Below, one piece after another: positions 1-9,361 of a stretch of DNA of 64,000 nucleotides. This DNA comes from Cryobacterium sp. GrIS_2_6 (GTDB taxonomy: Bacteria > Actinomycetota > Actinomycetes > Actinomycetales > Microbacteriaceae): positions 3,658,001 through 3,722,000 of the forward strand of contig NZ_JAXCHP010000001.1 of the NCBI RefSeq assembly GCF_035984545.1, written 5' to 3'. A program made the translations under genes and the position numbers. Within the stretch, counting starts at the first letter, position 1. Each line of letters starts with the position of its first letter. The notes beneath the pieces were generated by a model that ran no database searches, was not told where the DNA came from, and worked only from the letters and a program-made list of their open reading frames with translations.

Positions 1-5
1 TCCGT

Positions 6-104
6 GTGGGTTCTGTAATTAAGAAGCGACGCAAGCGTATGGCGAAGAAGAAGCATCGCAAGCTGCTTCGTAAGACCCGCCATCAGCGTCGCAACAAGAA
101 GTAG
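6..104 (+). CDS. COX24/AURKAIP1-like small basic ribosomal protein (bS22 type)
   Basis: This 32-residue protein begins with GTG at 6 and ends with TAG at 102-104. It consists almost wholly of Lys, Arg and His, with runs such as KKRRKRMAKKKHRK. That composition and length match the tiny AURKAIP1/COX24-domain proteins of actinobacteria, which include bS22, a peptide bound to mycobacterial ribosomes. It would bind rRNA in the cytoplasm. The upstream promoter lies outside the window, so leader structure cannot be judged. A strong hairpin follows within 30 bases, suggesting a monocistronic unit. Confidence 0.85.
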   Translation: MGSVIKKRRKRMAKKKHRKLLRKTRHQRRNKK

Positions 105-130
105 GACGGCTTAGCCCGTCCCCAAGCGTG

Positions 131-163
131 AGCGTTAGGTCCTTTCGGGCCTAGCGCTTTTTG
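131..163. terminator. Bidirectional hairpin terminator between convergent genes
   Basis: The arms AGCGTTAGGTCC and GGGCCTAGCGCT close on a TTTC loop and are followed by a T-run on the + strand. It lies after the small ribosomal gene, and its right arm overlaps the stop codon of the HAD gene on the other strand, so it may serve both. Confidence 0.8.
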
Positions 164-888
164 CTTGTGCCGACCCGGTTCGCGCGCGCCGCCCGGCGGA
201 TGCTTGCGCGCTTCATCCGCATCACGGGCCAGTCGCGCGCCGCCGCATACCGCGCGAGCGCAGCGTCCGGGTTGACCACCACCGGGTGGCCGACGAGGTC
301 GAGCAGCGGAATGTCGTTGTGGGAGTCCGAGTACGCCCAGCAGTCGGCGAGGTCGACGCCGCTCGCCGCGGCGCGTGCCCGTGCCGCCTCGGACTTCAGG
401 GCGCCGTGACAGACCCCGGCGGTCAGTCGACCCGTGAAGATGCCGTCGTCCGCCTCGAGCACGGTTCCGAGCGCGCCCGTGAAGCCGAGGCGCTCGGCGA
501 TGACGTCGGCGACCTGCTGCACGCTCGCGGTGAGCAGCCAGACCTCGTGGCTGTTCTCGAGGTGCCGTCTGGCCACCGCGACCGTCTCGGGCCAGAGCCG
601 GCGGGTGAGCTTCGTGTCGAAGATCTCCTCGCTCAAGCGGATGAGCTCGGCCTGTTCGAATCCCACGGCGACTTCGAGGGCGCGCAGCAGCACCGTGGAG
701 AGGTGATCGCGGTTCTCGCCGACCGCGAGGAACCGGGCCTGCTTCCAGCCGAAGGAGGTGATGTCCCTGCGGGTGATGATCCCGCCCCGCCACGCGGCGA
801 CGCCCAGATGATAGAGGCTGGCCCCTCGCATCAGGGTGTTGTCGACATCGAAGAACGCGATGGCGCGCGGGGGAGTGGCTTGGAACAT
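151..888 (-). CDS. HAD-IB family phosphatase (SerB-like)
   Basis: The 245-residue protein has the HAD nucleophile motif DVDNT at residues 14-18 and a C-terminal DSHNDIPLL motif, which carries the metal-binding Asp pair. A middle helical cap is expected for the IB subclass, which includes phosphoserine phosphatase and related small-molecule phosphatases. The substrate cannot be read from sequence. The start ATG at 888 follows AAGGGAG; a TAGACT box at 898-903 would give a leader of only about 2 bases. It is divergent from the glutaredoxin-like gene and convergent with the ribosomal peptide gene. Confidence 0.85.
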   Translation of the reverse strand: MFQATPPRAIAFFDVDNTLMRGASLYHLGVAAWRGGIITRRDITSFGWKQARFLAVGENRDHLSTVLLRALEVAVGFEQAELIRLSEEIFDTKLTRRLWPETVAVARRHLENSHEVWLLTASVQQVADVIAERLGFTGALGTVLEADDGIFTGRLTAGVCHGALKSEAARARAAASGVDLADCWAYSDSHNDIPLLDLVGHPVVVNPDAALARYAAARDWPVMRMKRASIRRAARANRVGTSKKR

Positions 889-929
889 CTCCCTTGGAGT
901 CTAGTTGGGTCACCATGCCGTGCCCGGCT

Positions 930-935
930 TAGGCT
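930..935 (+). promoter_or_regulatory. -10 box TAGGCT, leaderless start
   Basis: TAGGCT ends 6 bases before the ATG at 942, so the transcript should begin at or within a base of the start codon. A weak TTGGGT lies 19 bases upstream. Confidence 0.6.
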
Positions 936-941
936 AGGTGC

Positions 942-1211
942 ATGGCCACTGCACTGCTCACCCTGATCGGGAAACCCGGATGTCACCTGTGCGACGATGC
1001 GCGTGAGCTCGTCACGGATGTCGTCAGGACCCTGGACGGCACGCCGGGAGCGCCCGAGATGGCCATCGAGGAGCGTTCGATCCTCGACGACGCGGCCCTG
1101 AGCGACCTGTATCTGGAGGACATCCCCGTGCTGATGATCAACGGCAAGGTGCACAACTACTGGCGGATCGATCCCGACCGCCTCCGCACGGCCCTTCTGG
1201 CCGTGAAATGA
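942..1211 (+). CDS. Glutaredoxin-like thiol-disulfide protein
   Basis: This 89-residue thioredoxin-fold protein has the redox pair C-H-L-C at residues 14-17 after a first beta strand (LLTLIGKPGC). The later DIPVLMINGK segment carries the cis-proline before the third strand, as in the glutaredoxin-like DUF836 family. It probably works in cytoplasmic dithiol exchange. No Shine-Dalgarno sequence is needed because the ATG sits 6 bases after a -10 box. Its stop overlaps the next start in an ATGA, so both genes are translated as a pair. Confidence 0.85.
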   Translation: MATALLTLIGKPGCHLCDDARELVTDVVRTLDGTPGAPEMAIEERSILDDAALSDLYLEDIPVLMINGKVHNYWRIDPDRLRTALLAVK

Positions 1212-1504
1212 TCCGGCACGTGGTGTCGTGGCGGCTCGCCGCGACCGAGCCAGCGGCACGTGCGGCCGATGCGGCCGCCATCGTCGAGCGCCTCGAGGCC
1301 CTCGTCGGCGTCGTCCCCGAGATCCGTACCCTGCAGGTTGGGACGGATGTCGTCGGGAACCCCAACTGGGACGTCGTGCTGATCGCGGACTACGAGGACC
1401 TCGGCGCGCTCGCCCGATACCAGGTGCACCCGGCCCACGAGGTCGCTGCAGCGTTCATCCGCTCCGTCGCCGCCGAGAAGGCAGCCGTCGACGTCCAGTT
1501 CTGA
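1208..1504 (+). CDS. Dabb family stress-responsive alpha/beta barrel protein
   Basis: The 98-residue protein opens with IRHVVSWRL and contains the core strand-helix pattern of the Dabb ferredoxin-like fold, including NWDVVLIADYEDL and the YQVHPAHE segment typical of the family. Dabb proteins form dimeric barrels, and their roles are mostly unknown. The gene overlaps the glutaredoxin-like gene by 4 bases, so a shared operon is certain, but a joint function is inference only. An inverted repeat (copy A) follows and may terminate the unit. Confidence 0.85.
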   Translation: MIRHVVSWRLAATEPAARAADAAAIVERLEALVGVVPEIRTLQVGTDVVGNPNWDVVLIADYEDLGALARYQVHPAHEVAAAFIRSVAAEKAAVDVQF

Positions 1505-1534
1505 CCCGTGAGGTTCTGAGCCGGCCGGAAACGC

Positions 1535-1601
1535 CGAAACGCAGGAGATCCGGGCTTATGAGGCTGTGTGAGCCTCAGAGCGCCGGAACTCCTGCGTTTC
1601 G
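1535..1601. repeat. Nested inverted repeat, family 1 copy A
   Basis: Outer arms CGAAACGCAGGAG (1535-1547) and CTCCTGCGTTTCG (1589-1601) are perfect complements. They enclose a second perfect stem, TGAGGCT (1559-1565) and AGCCTCA (1571-1577). The same nested design recurs at 38674-38737 and 39727-39793. This copy lies between the convergent Dabb and aspS genes, so it could act as a bidirectional terminator. It is not followed by a T-run. Confidence 0.85.
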
Positions 1602-1625
1602 TCGTGCCTGTTGTGCCCCAGCGAC

Positions 1626-2954
<1,329 letters not shown>

Positions 2955-2960
2955 CAGATA

Positions 2961-2966
2961 AGTTTA
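2961..2966 (-). promoter_or_regulatory. -10 box TAAACT of aspS, leaderless start
   Basis: On the minus strand TAAACT is followed by TATCTG and then the GTG start at 2954, the same 6-base spacing seen at many genes here. Confidence 0.6.
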
Positions 2967-3006
2967 GCGGCACCGGCTCTCGGCTAATTCATGGGCACCT
3001 CCTCCG

Positions 3007-3012
3007 TAGAAT
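3007..3012 (+). promoter_or_regulatory. -10 box TAGAAT, leaderless start of the cytochrome c maturation operon
   Basis: TAGAAT is followed by six bases (GAGCGG) and the GTG start at 3019. Confidence 0.6.
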
Positions 3013-3018
3013 GAGCGG

Positions 3019-3663
3019 GTGGTAGCCAGCCAGATCCATCTCGTCCGTCACGGTGAAGTGTTCAATCCTGAGCGCGTGCTGTACGGCAGGCTGCCCGAAT
3101 TCGGGCTTTCCAACCTCGGCGTCGCCATGGCCGCCGCCGCCGCCGTCGACCTCGTCGAGCGCGGCCGGCCGGTGCGCCGCGTCATCGCCTCCCCCCTGCA
3201 GCGCACCCGCGAGTCCGCGGCGCCCATCGCAGCAGCCTTCAGCCTGCCCGTCGAGATCGACGAGCGCATCATCGAACCGACCAATAGATTCGAAGGCAAG
3301 CGGATGTCCGGCGAGCACGGCGCCCTGCGCGACCCGCGCAACTGGCCGGCCATGCTCAACCCGCTGCGACCGAGCTGGGGAGAGCCGTACCGGGCGATCT
3401 CCGCACGGATGCTCGCGGCCATCGACGAGGCCTATAACTCCGTGACCGACGGCGACGTCGTGCTCGTCAGCCACCAGCTGCCGATCTGGATGGTGCACCG
3501 CGCCCTCGCCGGCGAGGGGCTCCCGCACGACCCGCGCGGCCGACGCTGCGCCCTGTCGAGCATCACCACGCTGTCCTGGCGGGGTGAGGGGCTCGTGGAG
3601 ATCAGCTACGCGAACCCGGCGGCCGCGCTGCAGGCCGGGGCCACGGATGTAGGAGCGGTGTGA
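3019..3663 (+). CDS. Histidine phosphatase (phosphoglycerate mutase-like) family protein
   Basis: The 214-residue protein carries the catalytic RHGEV motif at residues 10-14 and a second conserved histidine in VLVSHQLPIWMV, as in the branch 1 histidine phosphatases. These enzymes pass phosphate through the RHG histidine; the substrate is unknown here. It heads a tightly packed run with the cytochrome c maturation genes: its TGA overlaps the GTG of the TlpA gene by 4 bases. A direct role in cytochrome assembly is not established. The GTG start is leaderless by its -10 spacing. Confidence 0.87.
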   Translation: MVASQIHLVRHGEVFNPERVLYGRLPEFGLSNLGVAMAAAAAVDLVERGRPVRRVIASPLQRTRESAAPIAAAFSLPVEIDERIIEPTNRFEGKRMSGEHGALRDPRNWPAMLNPLRPSWGEPYRAISARMLAAIDEAYNSVTDGDVVLVSHQLPIWMVHRALAGEGLPHDPRGRRCALSSITTLSWRGEGLVEISYANPAAALQAGATDVGAV

Positions 3664-4301
3664 AGGCCGGTCCGGGGAACGGAACGCACCCGCGTCGGCG
3701 CCGTGCCGCCGGCCTGGCCGGCCTGACCGGGCTGCTCGCGCTCGCCCTCGTGCTCACCGGCTGTTCGACAGACCCCCTCGCCGACCAGTACCGCGCCGGA
3801 AGCAACAAGGGCTTTATCGCCGGCGACGGCAGCGTCACGGAGATCCCGGCCGCCGACCGCGGGGCCGCCGTGACCTGGAGCGGCGTCGACGAGACCGGCG
3901 CCGCCGTGTCGAACACCGACTACGCCGGAAAAGTGCTCGTGGTCAACTTCTGGTACGCGAGTTGCGCACCGTGCCGGGTCGAGGCCCCTGCCCTGCAGAA
4001 GCTCAACGCCGAGTTCTCCGGCAAGGGAGCCGAGTGGCTCGGCGTGAACGTGCGCGACCAGGCCGCGAACGCGATCGCGTTCAACCAGAGCTACGGCATC
4101 ACCTATCCCTCGATCATGGATGTCGACGGCGGGGCCATGCAGCTCGCCTTCAGCGGCAGTATCCCGCCGAATGCGGTGCCGACCACGCTCGTGCTCGACA
4201 AGAGCGGCCGGGTCGCCGCGCGCATCCTCGGCGCCCTGTCGACGCCGTCGATCCTCGAGACCATCGTGCGCGACGCGATCGCCGAGGTCCCCGCGGCGTG
4301 A
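3660..4301 (+). CDS. TlpA/ResA-family disulfide reductase lipoprotein
   Basis: The 213-residue protein has a basic N-terminus, a hydrophobic stretch and the lipobox LTGC with Cys35, so it should be tethered outside the membrane. A thioredoxin fold follows, with the active site C-A-P-C at residues 102-105 (NFWYASCAPCRVEAP) and a later cis-proline (PTTLVLDKSG). ResA/TlpA proteins reduce apocytochrome c cysteines before haem attachment, taking electrons from CcdA, which is encoded next with a 4-base overlap. The match to this role is strong through both motif and context. Confidence 0.9.
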   Translation: MKAGPGNGTHPRRRRAAGLAGLTGLLALALVLTGCSTDPLADQYRAGSNKGFIAGDGSVTEIPAADRGAAVTWSGVDETGAAVSNTDYAGKVLVVNFWYASCAPCRVEAPALQKLNAEFSGKGAEWLGVNVRDQAANAIAFNQSYGITYPSIMDVDGGAMQLAFSGSIPPNAVPTTLVLDKSGRVAARILGALSTPSILETIVRDAIAEVPAA

Positions 4302-5059
4302 ACAATCCCTTCGGCGAAATCGTCTTCAGCGGCCAGCTCCTGTTTGCGATTCCCATCGCGGTACTCGCCGGGCTCGTCTCGTTCGCGTCCCCGTGCATCC
4401 TGCCGCTCGTGCCCGGCTATCTCGCATACATCGGCGGATTCACGGACGGCCGGTCGACCGCCGGACGCGGCGACCGGCGCGGCCGGAACCGGCTCCTGGC
4501 CGGCGTCGGGCTCTTCGTGCTCGGCTTCACCCTCGTCTTCGTGCTGACCGGGGTCGTCTTCGGCGCGGCAGGCTTCTGGCTCAACCAGTACCGTGACCTC
4601 GTCACCCGGATCGCCGGCGTCGTCGTGATCCTGCTGGGGCTCGTCTTCGTCGGCCAGTTCGCCGTCCTGCAGCGCACGGTCAAGACGAACTGGCGTCCGC
4701 GCGCTGGACTTGCGGGCGCCCCCGTGCTCGGCGCGGTCTTCGCGGTCGGCTGGACCCCGTGCACCGGTCCGACGCTCACGGCGATCAACTCGCTCAGCCT
4801 CACCACGGGCTCCCCGTGGCAGGGTGGCCTGCTCGCACTGTTCTATGCGCTCGGACTCGGCATCCCGTTCCTTCTCATCGCGCTCGGCCTCAACTGGGCG
4901 GCAGGGGCGGTGTCGTACCTGAAACGGCACGTCCGCGCGATCAATCTGTTCGGGGGCGTTCTCCTCGTCGTCATCGGCGTCCTCATGGTGACCGGCGTCT
5001 GGAATGCCTGGCTCCTCGACCTGCAAGGAGTGATCGGCAGTTATGTCCCGGCCATCTGA
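4298..5059 (+). CDS. ccdA: CcdA-like cytochrome c biogenesis thiol transporter
   Basis: This 253-residue polytopic protein starts at the GTG overlapping the upstream TGA (4298), not at the earlier in-frame codons, which lie inside the TlpA gene. The two transmembrane cysteines that carry electrons across the membrane appear in FASPCILPLVPG (Cys33) and GWTPCTGPTL. About six hydrophobic segments are visible. It should pass reducing power from cytoplasmic thioredoxin to the ResA-like protein encoded before it. The resB gene starts 17 bases before its stop. Confidence 0.92.
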   Translation: MNNPFGEIVFSGQLLFAIPIAVLAGLVSFASPCILPLVPGYLAYIGGFTDGRSTAGRGDRRGRNRLLAGVGLFVLGFTLVFVLTGVVFGAAGFWLNQYRDLVTRIAGVVVILLGLVFVGQFAVLQRTVKTNWRPRAGLAGAPVLGAVFAVGWTPCTGPTLTAINSLSLTTGSPWQGGLLALFYALGLGIPFLLIALGLNWAAGAVSYLKRHVRAINLFGGVLLVVIGVLMVTGVWNAWLLDLQGVIGSYVPAI

Positions 5060-6734
5060 CCACTACGATTCCCCAGCGCCGGCCCCGGCGTCCGACGATG
5101 TCATCCAGCCCAGGCTCGGCCTCGTCGGCTGGCTGCGCTGGTTCTGGCGCCAGCTCACCAACATGCGCACCGCCCTGTTCCTGCTGCTCCTGCTGGCGAT
5201 CGCCGCCGTGCCCGGTTCGCTCGTTCCGCAGCGCAGCTCGGACCCGAACGGTGTCACCCAGTACTTCGCGGACAACCCCGACCTGGCGCCCGTGCTCGAC
5301 AAGATCCAGGCCTTCGACGTCTACTCCTCCGCATGGTTCTCGGCGATCTACCTCCTCCTGTTCATCTCGCTGATCGGCTGCGTGATCCCGCGCACGAAGC
5401 ACCACTTCCAGGCGCTCCGGGCCCAGCCGCCGCGCACACCCGCGCGGCTCATGCGGCTCGCCGGCTTCACCGAACGCACGGCTCCTGCCTGCACGGATGC
5501 CGCGGCCGCGGTCGACTCCGCCCGCTCGCTCCTGAGGAAGAGCGGCTACCGCGTCGCGCTGTTCGACAGCGCGCCGGCACGCGGCGGCCGGGAATTCTCG
5601 GCATCGGCCGAGCGTGGCTACCTGCGCGAGACCGGAAACCTCGTGTTCCACTTCGCGCTCGTCGGCATCCTGATCACGGTCGGCTTCGGCAGCGGCTTCG
5701 GGTTCAGCGGCCAACGGGTGCTCGTCGAGGGCCAGACCTTCGTGAACACCCTGCTCGCCTACGACTCGTTCAGCCCGGGGCGGTTCTTCAGCGACTCGAG
5801 CCTCGAGCCGTACAAGCTCACCCTCGACGACTTCAGCGTCACCTACGAGACCCAGAACCTCAAGGCGTACGGCCAGGCGATCGACTACTCCGCTGCCGTC
5901 AGCGTCACCCGCCGCGGCGAGGCCATCCAGGCCGGCGTCGTCAAGGTGAACGCCCCGATGCGCACCGGCGGCACCGATGTGTACCTGCTCGGCAACGGCT
6001 ATGCGCCCTCGATCACCGTCAAGGACCCCAACGGGGTCGTCGTCTTCACCGACGCGGTGCCCTTCCTGCCGCAGGACGCGAATCTCACCTCGCTCGGCGT
6101 GATCAAGGTGCCGGACGGCCTCAGCGAACAGCTCGGCATGATCGGCTTCTTCTACCCGACGCAGGCCGCCAGCTCGACGGGCGCCTTCTACTCTTCGTAC
6201 CCGGACCTCGAATACCCGATGCTCACCCTGAACATCTACTCGGGCGACCTCGGGTTGAATGCGGGAGTACCGACATCCGTCTATTCTCTCAACACCGACA
6301 AGATGACGCGGCTCACCGGTGGCAAGACCGGCGTGAAGTCGCTCGAGCTCAAGCCGGGGGAGACCCAGCAGCTGCCGAACGGACTCGGCTCTGTCACATT
6401 CAACGACGCGCACCCCGGCGCCGCCGCGAACGATTTCTCCGGCTCTGTGCTGCGGTTCGCGTCCTTCGACATCCACCACGACCCGACGCAGGTCTGGGTG
6501 CTGTCCTTCGCGATCCTCGCCCTGCTCGGGCTGCTCACGAGCCTGTTCGTGCCGCGGCGGCGAGTCTGGGTCAAGGCGATCGAGCACGGCGACGGATCGC
6601 TGACCCTCGAGTACGCGGGACTCGCCCGCGGCGAGGACCCGGCCCTCGAAGCGGCCGTGACCGACATCGCAGACCGCCACGGGCGACTGCTGGTATCCTC
6701 CACATCAGCCGTCCCGGCGACCGAACAGAATTAG
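5043..6734 (+). CDS. resB: Cytochrome c biogenesis protein ResB
   Basis: The 563-residue protein has an N-terminal pair of membrane segments (around FLLLLLAIAAVPGSLVPQR), a third near FHFALVGILITVGFG, a large extracytoplasmic domain, and a last segment near VLSFAILALLGLLTSLFVP. This is the ResB layout. ResB works with CcsB as the system II haem export and ligation complex. It overlaps ccdA by 17 bases. The tail beyond the last membrane span is short and cytoplasmic. The -10 box of ccsB overlaps its stop codon. Confidence 0.92.
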   Translation: MSRPSDHYDSPAPAPASDDVIQPRLGLVGWLRWFWRQLTNMRTALFLLLLLAIAAVPGSLVPQRSSDPNGVTQYFADNPDLAPVLDKIQAFDVYSSAWFSAIYLLLFISLIGCVIPRTKHHFQALRAQPPRTPARLMRLAGFTERTAPACTDAAAAVDSARSLLRKSGYRVALFDSAPARGGREFSASAERGYLRETGNLVFHFALVGILITVGFGSGFGFSGQRVLVEGQTFVNTLLAYDSFSPGRFFSDSSLEPYKLTLDDFSVTYETQNLKAYGQAIDYSAAVSVTRRGEAIQAGVVKVNAPMRTGGTDVYLLGNGYAPSITVKDPNGVVVFTDAVPFLPQDANLTSLGVIKVPDGLSEQLGMIGFFYPTQAASSTGAFYSSYPDLEYPMLTLNIYSGDLGLNAGVPTSVYSLNTDKMTRLTGGKTGVKSLELKPGETQQLPNGLGSVTFNDAHPGAAANDFSGSVLRFASFDIHHDPTQVWVLSFAILALLGLLTSLFVPRRRVWVKAIEHGDGSLTLEYAGLARGEDPALEAAVTDIADRHGRLLVSSTSAVPATEQN

Positions 6735-6737
6735 GCT
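6732..6737 (+). promoter_or_regulatory. Internal -10 box TAGGCT before ccsB
   Basis: TAGGCT overlaps the resB stop codon and ends 6 bases before the GTG at 6744. It would allow a separate leaderless ccsB transcript inside the operon. Confidence 0.45.
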
Positions 6738-6743
6738 GACCAC

Positions 6744-7817
6744 GTGAATCTCAACGAGCTCTCGATCCTGAGCCTGTATTCGGCGATGGCCGTCTATGCG
6801 CTCGCCTTCATTTCCTTCGCCTTCGACCTGGCCAAGCGCTCCGCGGCCGTCAGGACGGCGGACGAGGCGGCGGGCCTCGCGGCACTCGCCGCCGTTCCGG
6901 TCGGCGTCGGCGCGGTCAACGGGGTGCAACCGGCGGGCAGGGCCGCGACCCTCGATCCGGGGAAGCCTGCGGGCAAGGCCGGAGCCGCGGCATCCGCCGG
7001 AACGATCATCAACCGGATCAGCGCCCGCATCGCCAACGACGCCGCCACCCCGTACGGCCGCTCGAAGAGCCTGCGGATCGGCGTCTCACTCACCGTTCTG
7101 GCCTGGGCGATCCACCTGATGGCCGACGTGCTGCGCGGCTTCGCCGCCGGGCGGGTGCCGTGGGCCAACATGTACGAGTTCGCGATGACGGGCACCCTGC
7201 TCATTGTGACCGTGTTCCTGATCGTGCTCACCCGAGCGGACCTGCGCTTCCTCGGCACCTTCGTGACCGGCATGGTGCTCGTGCTGCTCGGCATCGCGGC
7301 GCTGCGCTTCTACGTCGAGGTCGCCCCCCTGCCGCCGGCGCTCCAGTCGGCATGGCTCGTGATCCACGTCTTCGTCGCCTCGCTCGGAACCGGGTTCTTC
7401 GCGCTCGGCTTCGCGCTCTCCGTGGTGCAACTGCTGCAGTTCCGGCGGGAGGCGCTCGTCGCGACCGCCGGCCGGGTGCGCCTCCGCTTCCTCGCGACGC
7501 TGCCCTCGGCTGCGACGCTCGAGAACCTGGCGTACCGGGTGCACATCATCGGCTTCATCCTCTGGACGTTCACCCTGATGGCCGGGTCGATCTGGGCAGA
7601 AAAGGCCTGGGGCCGGTACTGGGGCTGGGACACCAAGGAGGTCTGGACCTTCATCATCTGGACCATCTACGCCGGCTACATCCACGCCAGGGCGACCCGC
7701 GGCTGGCGTGGCTCCCGGTCGGCGTGGCTCGCGATCGTCGGTTTCAGCGCCGTGATGTTCAACTTCGGCGTCGTGAATGTCTTCTTCAAGGGACTGCACG
7801 CGTACTCGGGCCTCTAG
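6744..7817 (+). CDS. ccsB: c-type cytochrome biogenesis protein CcsB
   Basis: The 357-residue membrane protein has about eight hydrophobic segments. It carries the tryptophan-rich haem-binding signature of the CcsA/CcsB/CcmC family, GRYWGWDTKEVWTF, near residue 290, with conserved histidines in flanking loops. It should hold haem for ligation to apocytochrome together with ResB. The loop after the first span (about residues 30-95) is longer and richer in Ala and Gly than usual. It is the last gene of the run; the ISL3 element starts 15 bases after its stop. Confidence 0.93.
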   Translation: MNLNELSILSLYSAMAVYALAFISFAFDLAKRSAAVRTADEAAGLAALAAVPVGVGAVNGVQPAGRAATLDPGKPAGKAGAAASAGTIINRISARIANDAATPYGRSKSLRIGVSLTVLAWAIHLMADVLRGFAAGRVPWANMYEFAMTGTLLIVTVFLIVLTRADLRFLGTFVTGMVLVLLGIAALRFYVEVAPLPPALQSAWLVIHVFVASLGTGFFALGFALSVVQLLQFRREALVATAGRVRLRFLATLPSAATLENLAYRVHIIGFILWTFTLMAGSIWAEKAWGRYWGWDTKEVWTFIIWTIYAGYIHARATRGWRGSRSAWLAIVGFSAVMFNFGVVNVFFKGLHAYSGL

Positions 7818-7831
7818 CCCCAACCAATTCG

Positions 7832-9268
7832 GGCTCTCCTGACTCTTCCGTGGGTTAGTCCCGGCCGGGAAGCACGGGTTTGTGCCCGCCGAGGCTGAGC
7901 ATTGCGAGGGCGATGAGGGCCTCGGGTGATTTGAAGCCGAACGCGATGCGGGTCATGAGGCGGATCTTGGTGTTCATGGATTCGACGCGGCCGTTGGAGA
8001 GGCTGTGCTCGATGGAGGCCAGGATCGCGGTGCGGTGTTTCACGATGCTCTTCTGCAGTTTCACGAAGGACGGGATGCGGCAGCGGCGAGCCCAACCAAC
8101 CCATTTGTCGAGAGCTTCGGTCGCTTCCTCGAGAGGCAGTTTGAAGATCACACGGAGGCCTTCCTTCAGGTAGTACGCCCGAGCCAGCCGGGGGTCGGTC
8201 TGCACGATCCAGGCGAGCTTCGTTTGTTGCTTCTCGGTCAGGTTTTCCGGGTTCTTCCAAAGCGCGTATCGGCAGTTCTTGATGCCCGTCGCCCGGGCGC
8301 TGTCTGGGCGTGCCGGGGCGTCGGCTGGGGGCCGGCCGCGAGTGCGTCGGGCATCGTTGTGCCGGGCGGCTTTGCGGGCCTCGTTCCACGCGCCCCGGCG
8401 GACTTCATCGAGGGCCTCGGTGGCCCATTTCACGACGTGGAACGGATCAGCGCAGCGAACAGCGTTCGGCGCTCGTTCCGCGACAACACTGGCGATCCAG
8501 GCCGCACCGTCCGCGGAAACATGCGTGATCAGTGCCGAACGCTCCGGCCCCAACGCATCAAAAAACGTCTCGAGGGTGGCCTTGTCCTGGCCTGGTGCCG
8601 CCCAGACGAGACGGCCAGAATCGTGGTCCACGACGCAGGTCAAGTACTTGTGGCCGCGCTTGTAACTGATCTCGTCAATCCCGATCCGGGTGAGGCCCGC
8701 GAACTGGTCGAACTGCTTCTCCGTATCTGCCCAAACCCGGGTGATGATCGCGCCCACGGTGCGCCACGCGATGCGCATCAGCACGGTGATGGCGGACTTG
8801 GATGTTTGCGTGGCCAGCCACGCGACCTGGTCATCGAAGAACAAAGTGTGCCCGCTCTGATGCCGGGCCCACGGCACGGCGGCGACCGTCACGCCATGCA
8901 CCCGGCAGCTCACCCGCGGCGCCGCAGCTTCTAAGTGGATTTGCACCGAGCCGGCGTCCAGGGATCGCCAGCGGCGCCGCCCGTCACCGGCGTCGTAGCG
9001 CGGGCAGCGCTTCCGGCAGGCCCCGCACCGGTTCCGCATCGATGCCGTTGGGCGCACCGACGCGACCAGCATGCCCGTATCCGCGTCGAGATCGACCGCT
9101 TCGACGATGGTTTTGTCGACTCCGAGCAGAGTCCGCCATAGTGTTGAGTTTTGCACGCCGTTTTCTCGTCCCTGTGTTTCTTGCCTTTGTCAGTTAGAAA
9201 CCTAGACGGAGAGCGGCGTGCACTCGTTAAGGCGCTCGGAAACCACCCACGGTAACGTCAGGAGAGCC
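7832..9268 (-). mobile_element. Complete ISL3-family insertion sequence (1437 bp)
   Basis: Terminal inverted repeats begin GGCTCTCCTGAC at both ends (7832 onward, and the complement ending at 9268) and continue with the matched block CCGTGGGT. The element is flanked by a perfect 8-bp direct repeat, CCAATTCG, at 7824-7831 and 9269-9276. An 8-bp duplication is the hallmark of ISL3. It carries one intact transposase gene. The target lies at the outer edge of a family 2 palindromic repeat, whose remainder occupies 9269-9357. Confidence 0.95.
7855..9156 (-). CDS. ISL3 family transposase
   Basis: The 433-residue transposase has an N-terminal zinc-finger-like cluster (CGACRKRC, residues 44-51), a helix-turn-helix region, and a DDE catalytic core. 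The likely triad is D161 (RIGIDEISYKRGHKY), D216 (THVSADGAAW) and E392 (NGRVESMNT). The reading frame is intact and full length for the family, and the IS ends and target duplication are perfect or nearly so. The element may therefore be recent and active. Its insertion between ccsB and menC breaks no gene. Confidence 0.95.
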   Translation of the reverse strand: MQNSTLWRTLLGVDKTIVEAVDLDADTGMLVASVRPTASMRNRCGACRKRCPRYDAGDGRRRWRSLDAGSVQIHLEAAAPRVSCRVHGVTVAAVPWARHQSGHTLFFDDQVAWLATQTSKSAITVLMRIAWRTVGAIITRVWADTEKQFDQFAGLTRIGIDEISYKRGHKYLTCVVDHDSGRLVWAAPGQDKATLETFFDALGPERSALITHVSADGAAWIASVVAERAPNAVRCADPFHVVKWATEALDEVRRGAWNEARKAARHNDARRTRGRPPADAPARPDSARATGIKNCRYALWKNPENLTEKQQTKLAWIVQTDPRLARAYYLKEGLRVIFKLPLEEATEALDKWVGWARRCRIPSFVKLQKSIVKHRTAILASIEHSLSNGRVESMNTKIRLMTRIAFGFKSPEALIALAMLSLGGHKPVLPGRD

Positions 9269-9357
9269 CCAATTCGACGGATTTTTTGGGTTTCTGACGC
9301 GTGGGAGGCCGGGTAAACCGGTTCAGAACTGAAAAACTCCGTCGAATTGGTTCGGGG
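9269..9357. repeat. Palindromic repeat, family 2 copy 1 (hit by the IS)
   Basis: The arms CCAATTCGACGGA and TCCGTCGAATTGG close over an inner block containing GGCCGGGTAAACCGGTTCAG. The second copy at 25077-25172 shares this inner block with one change. The left edge of this copy was split by the ISL3 insertion; its outermost bases remain at 7818-7831. Before insertion it lay between the convergent ccsB and menC genes. Confidence 0.85.
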
Positions 9358-9361
9358 CGGG

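Noticed and set aside
4983..6680. 565-residue minus-strand frame opposite resB
   Set aside because: It is a shadow of resB; composition is typical of antisense frames in high-GC DNA.
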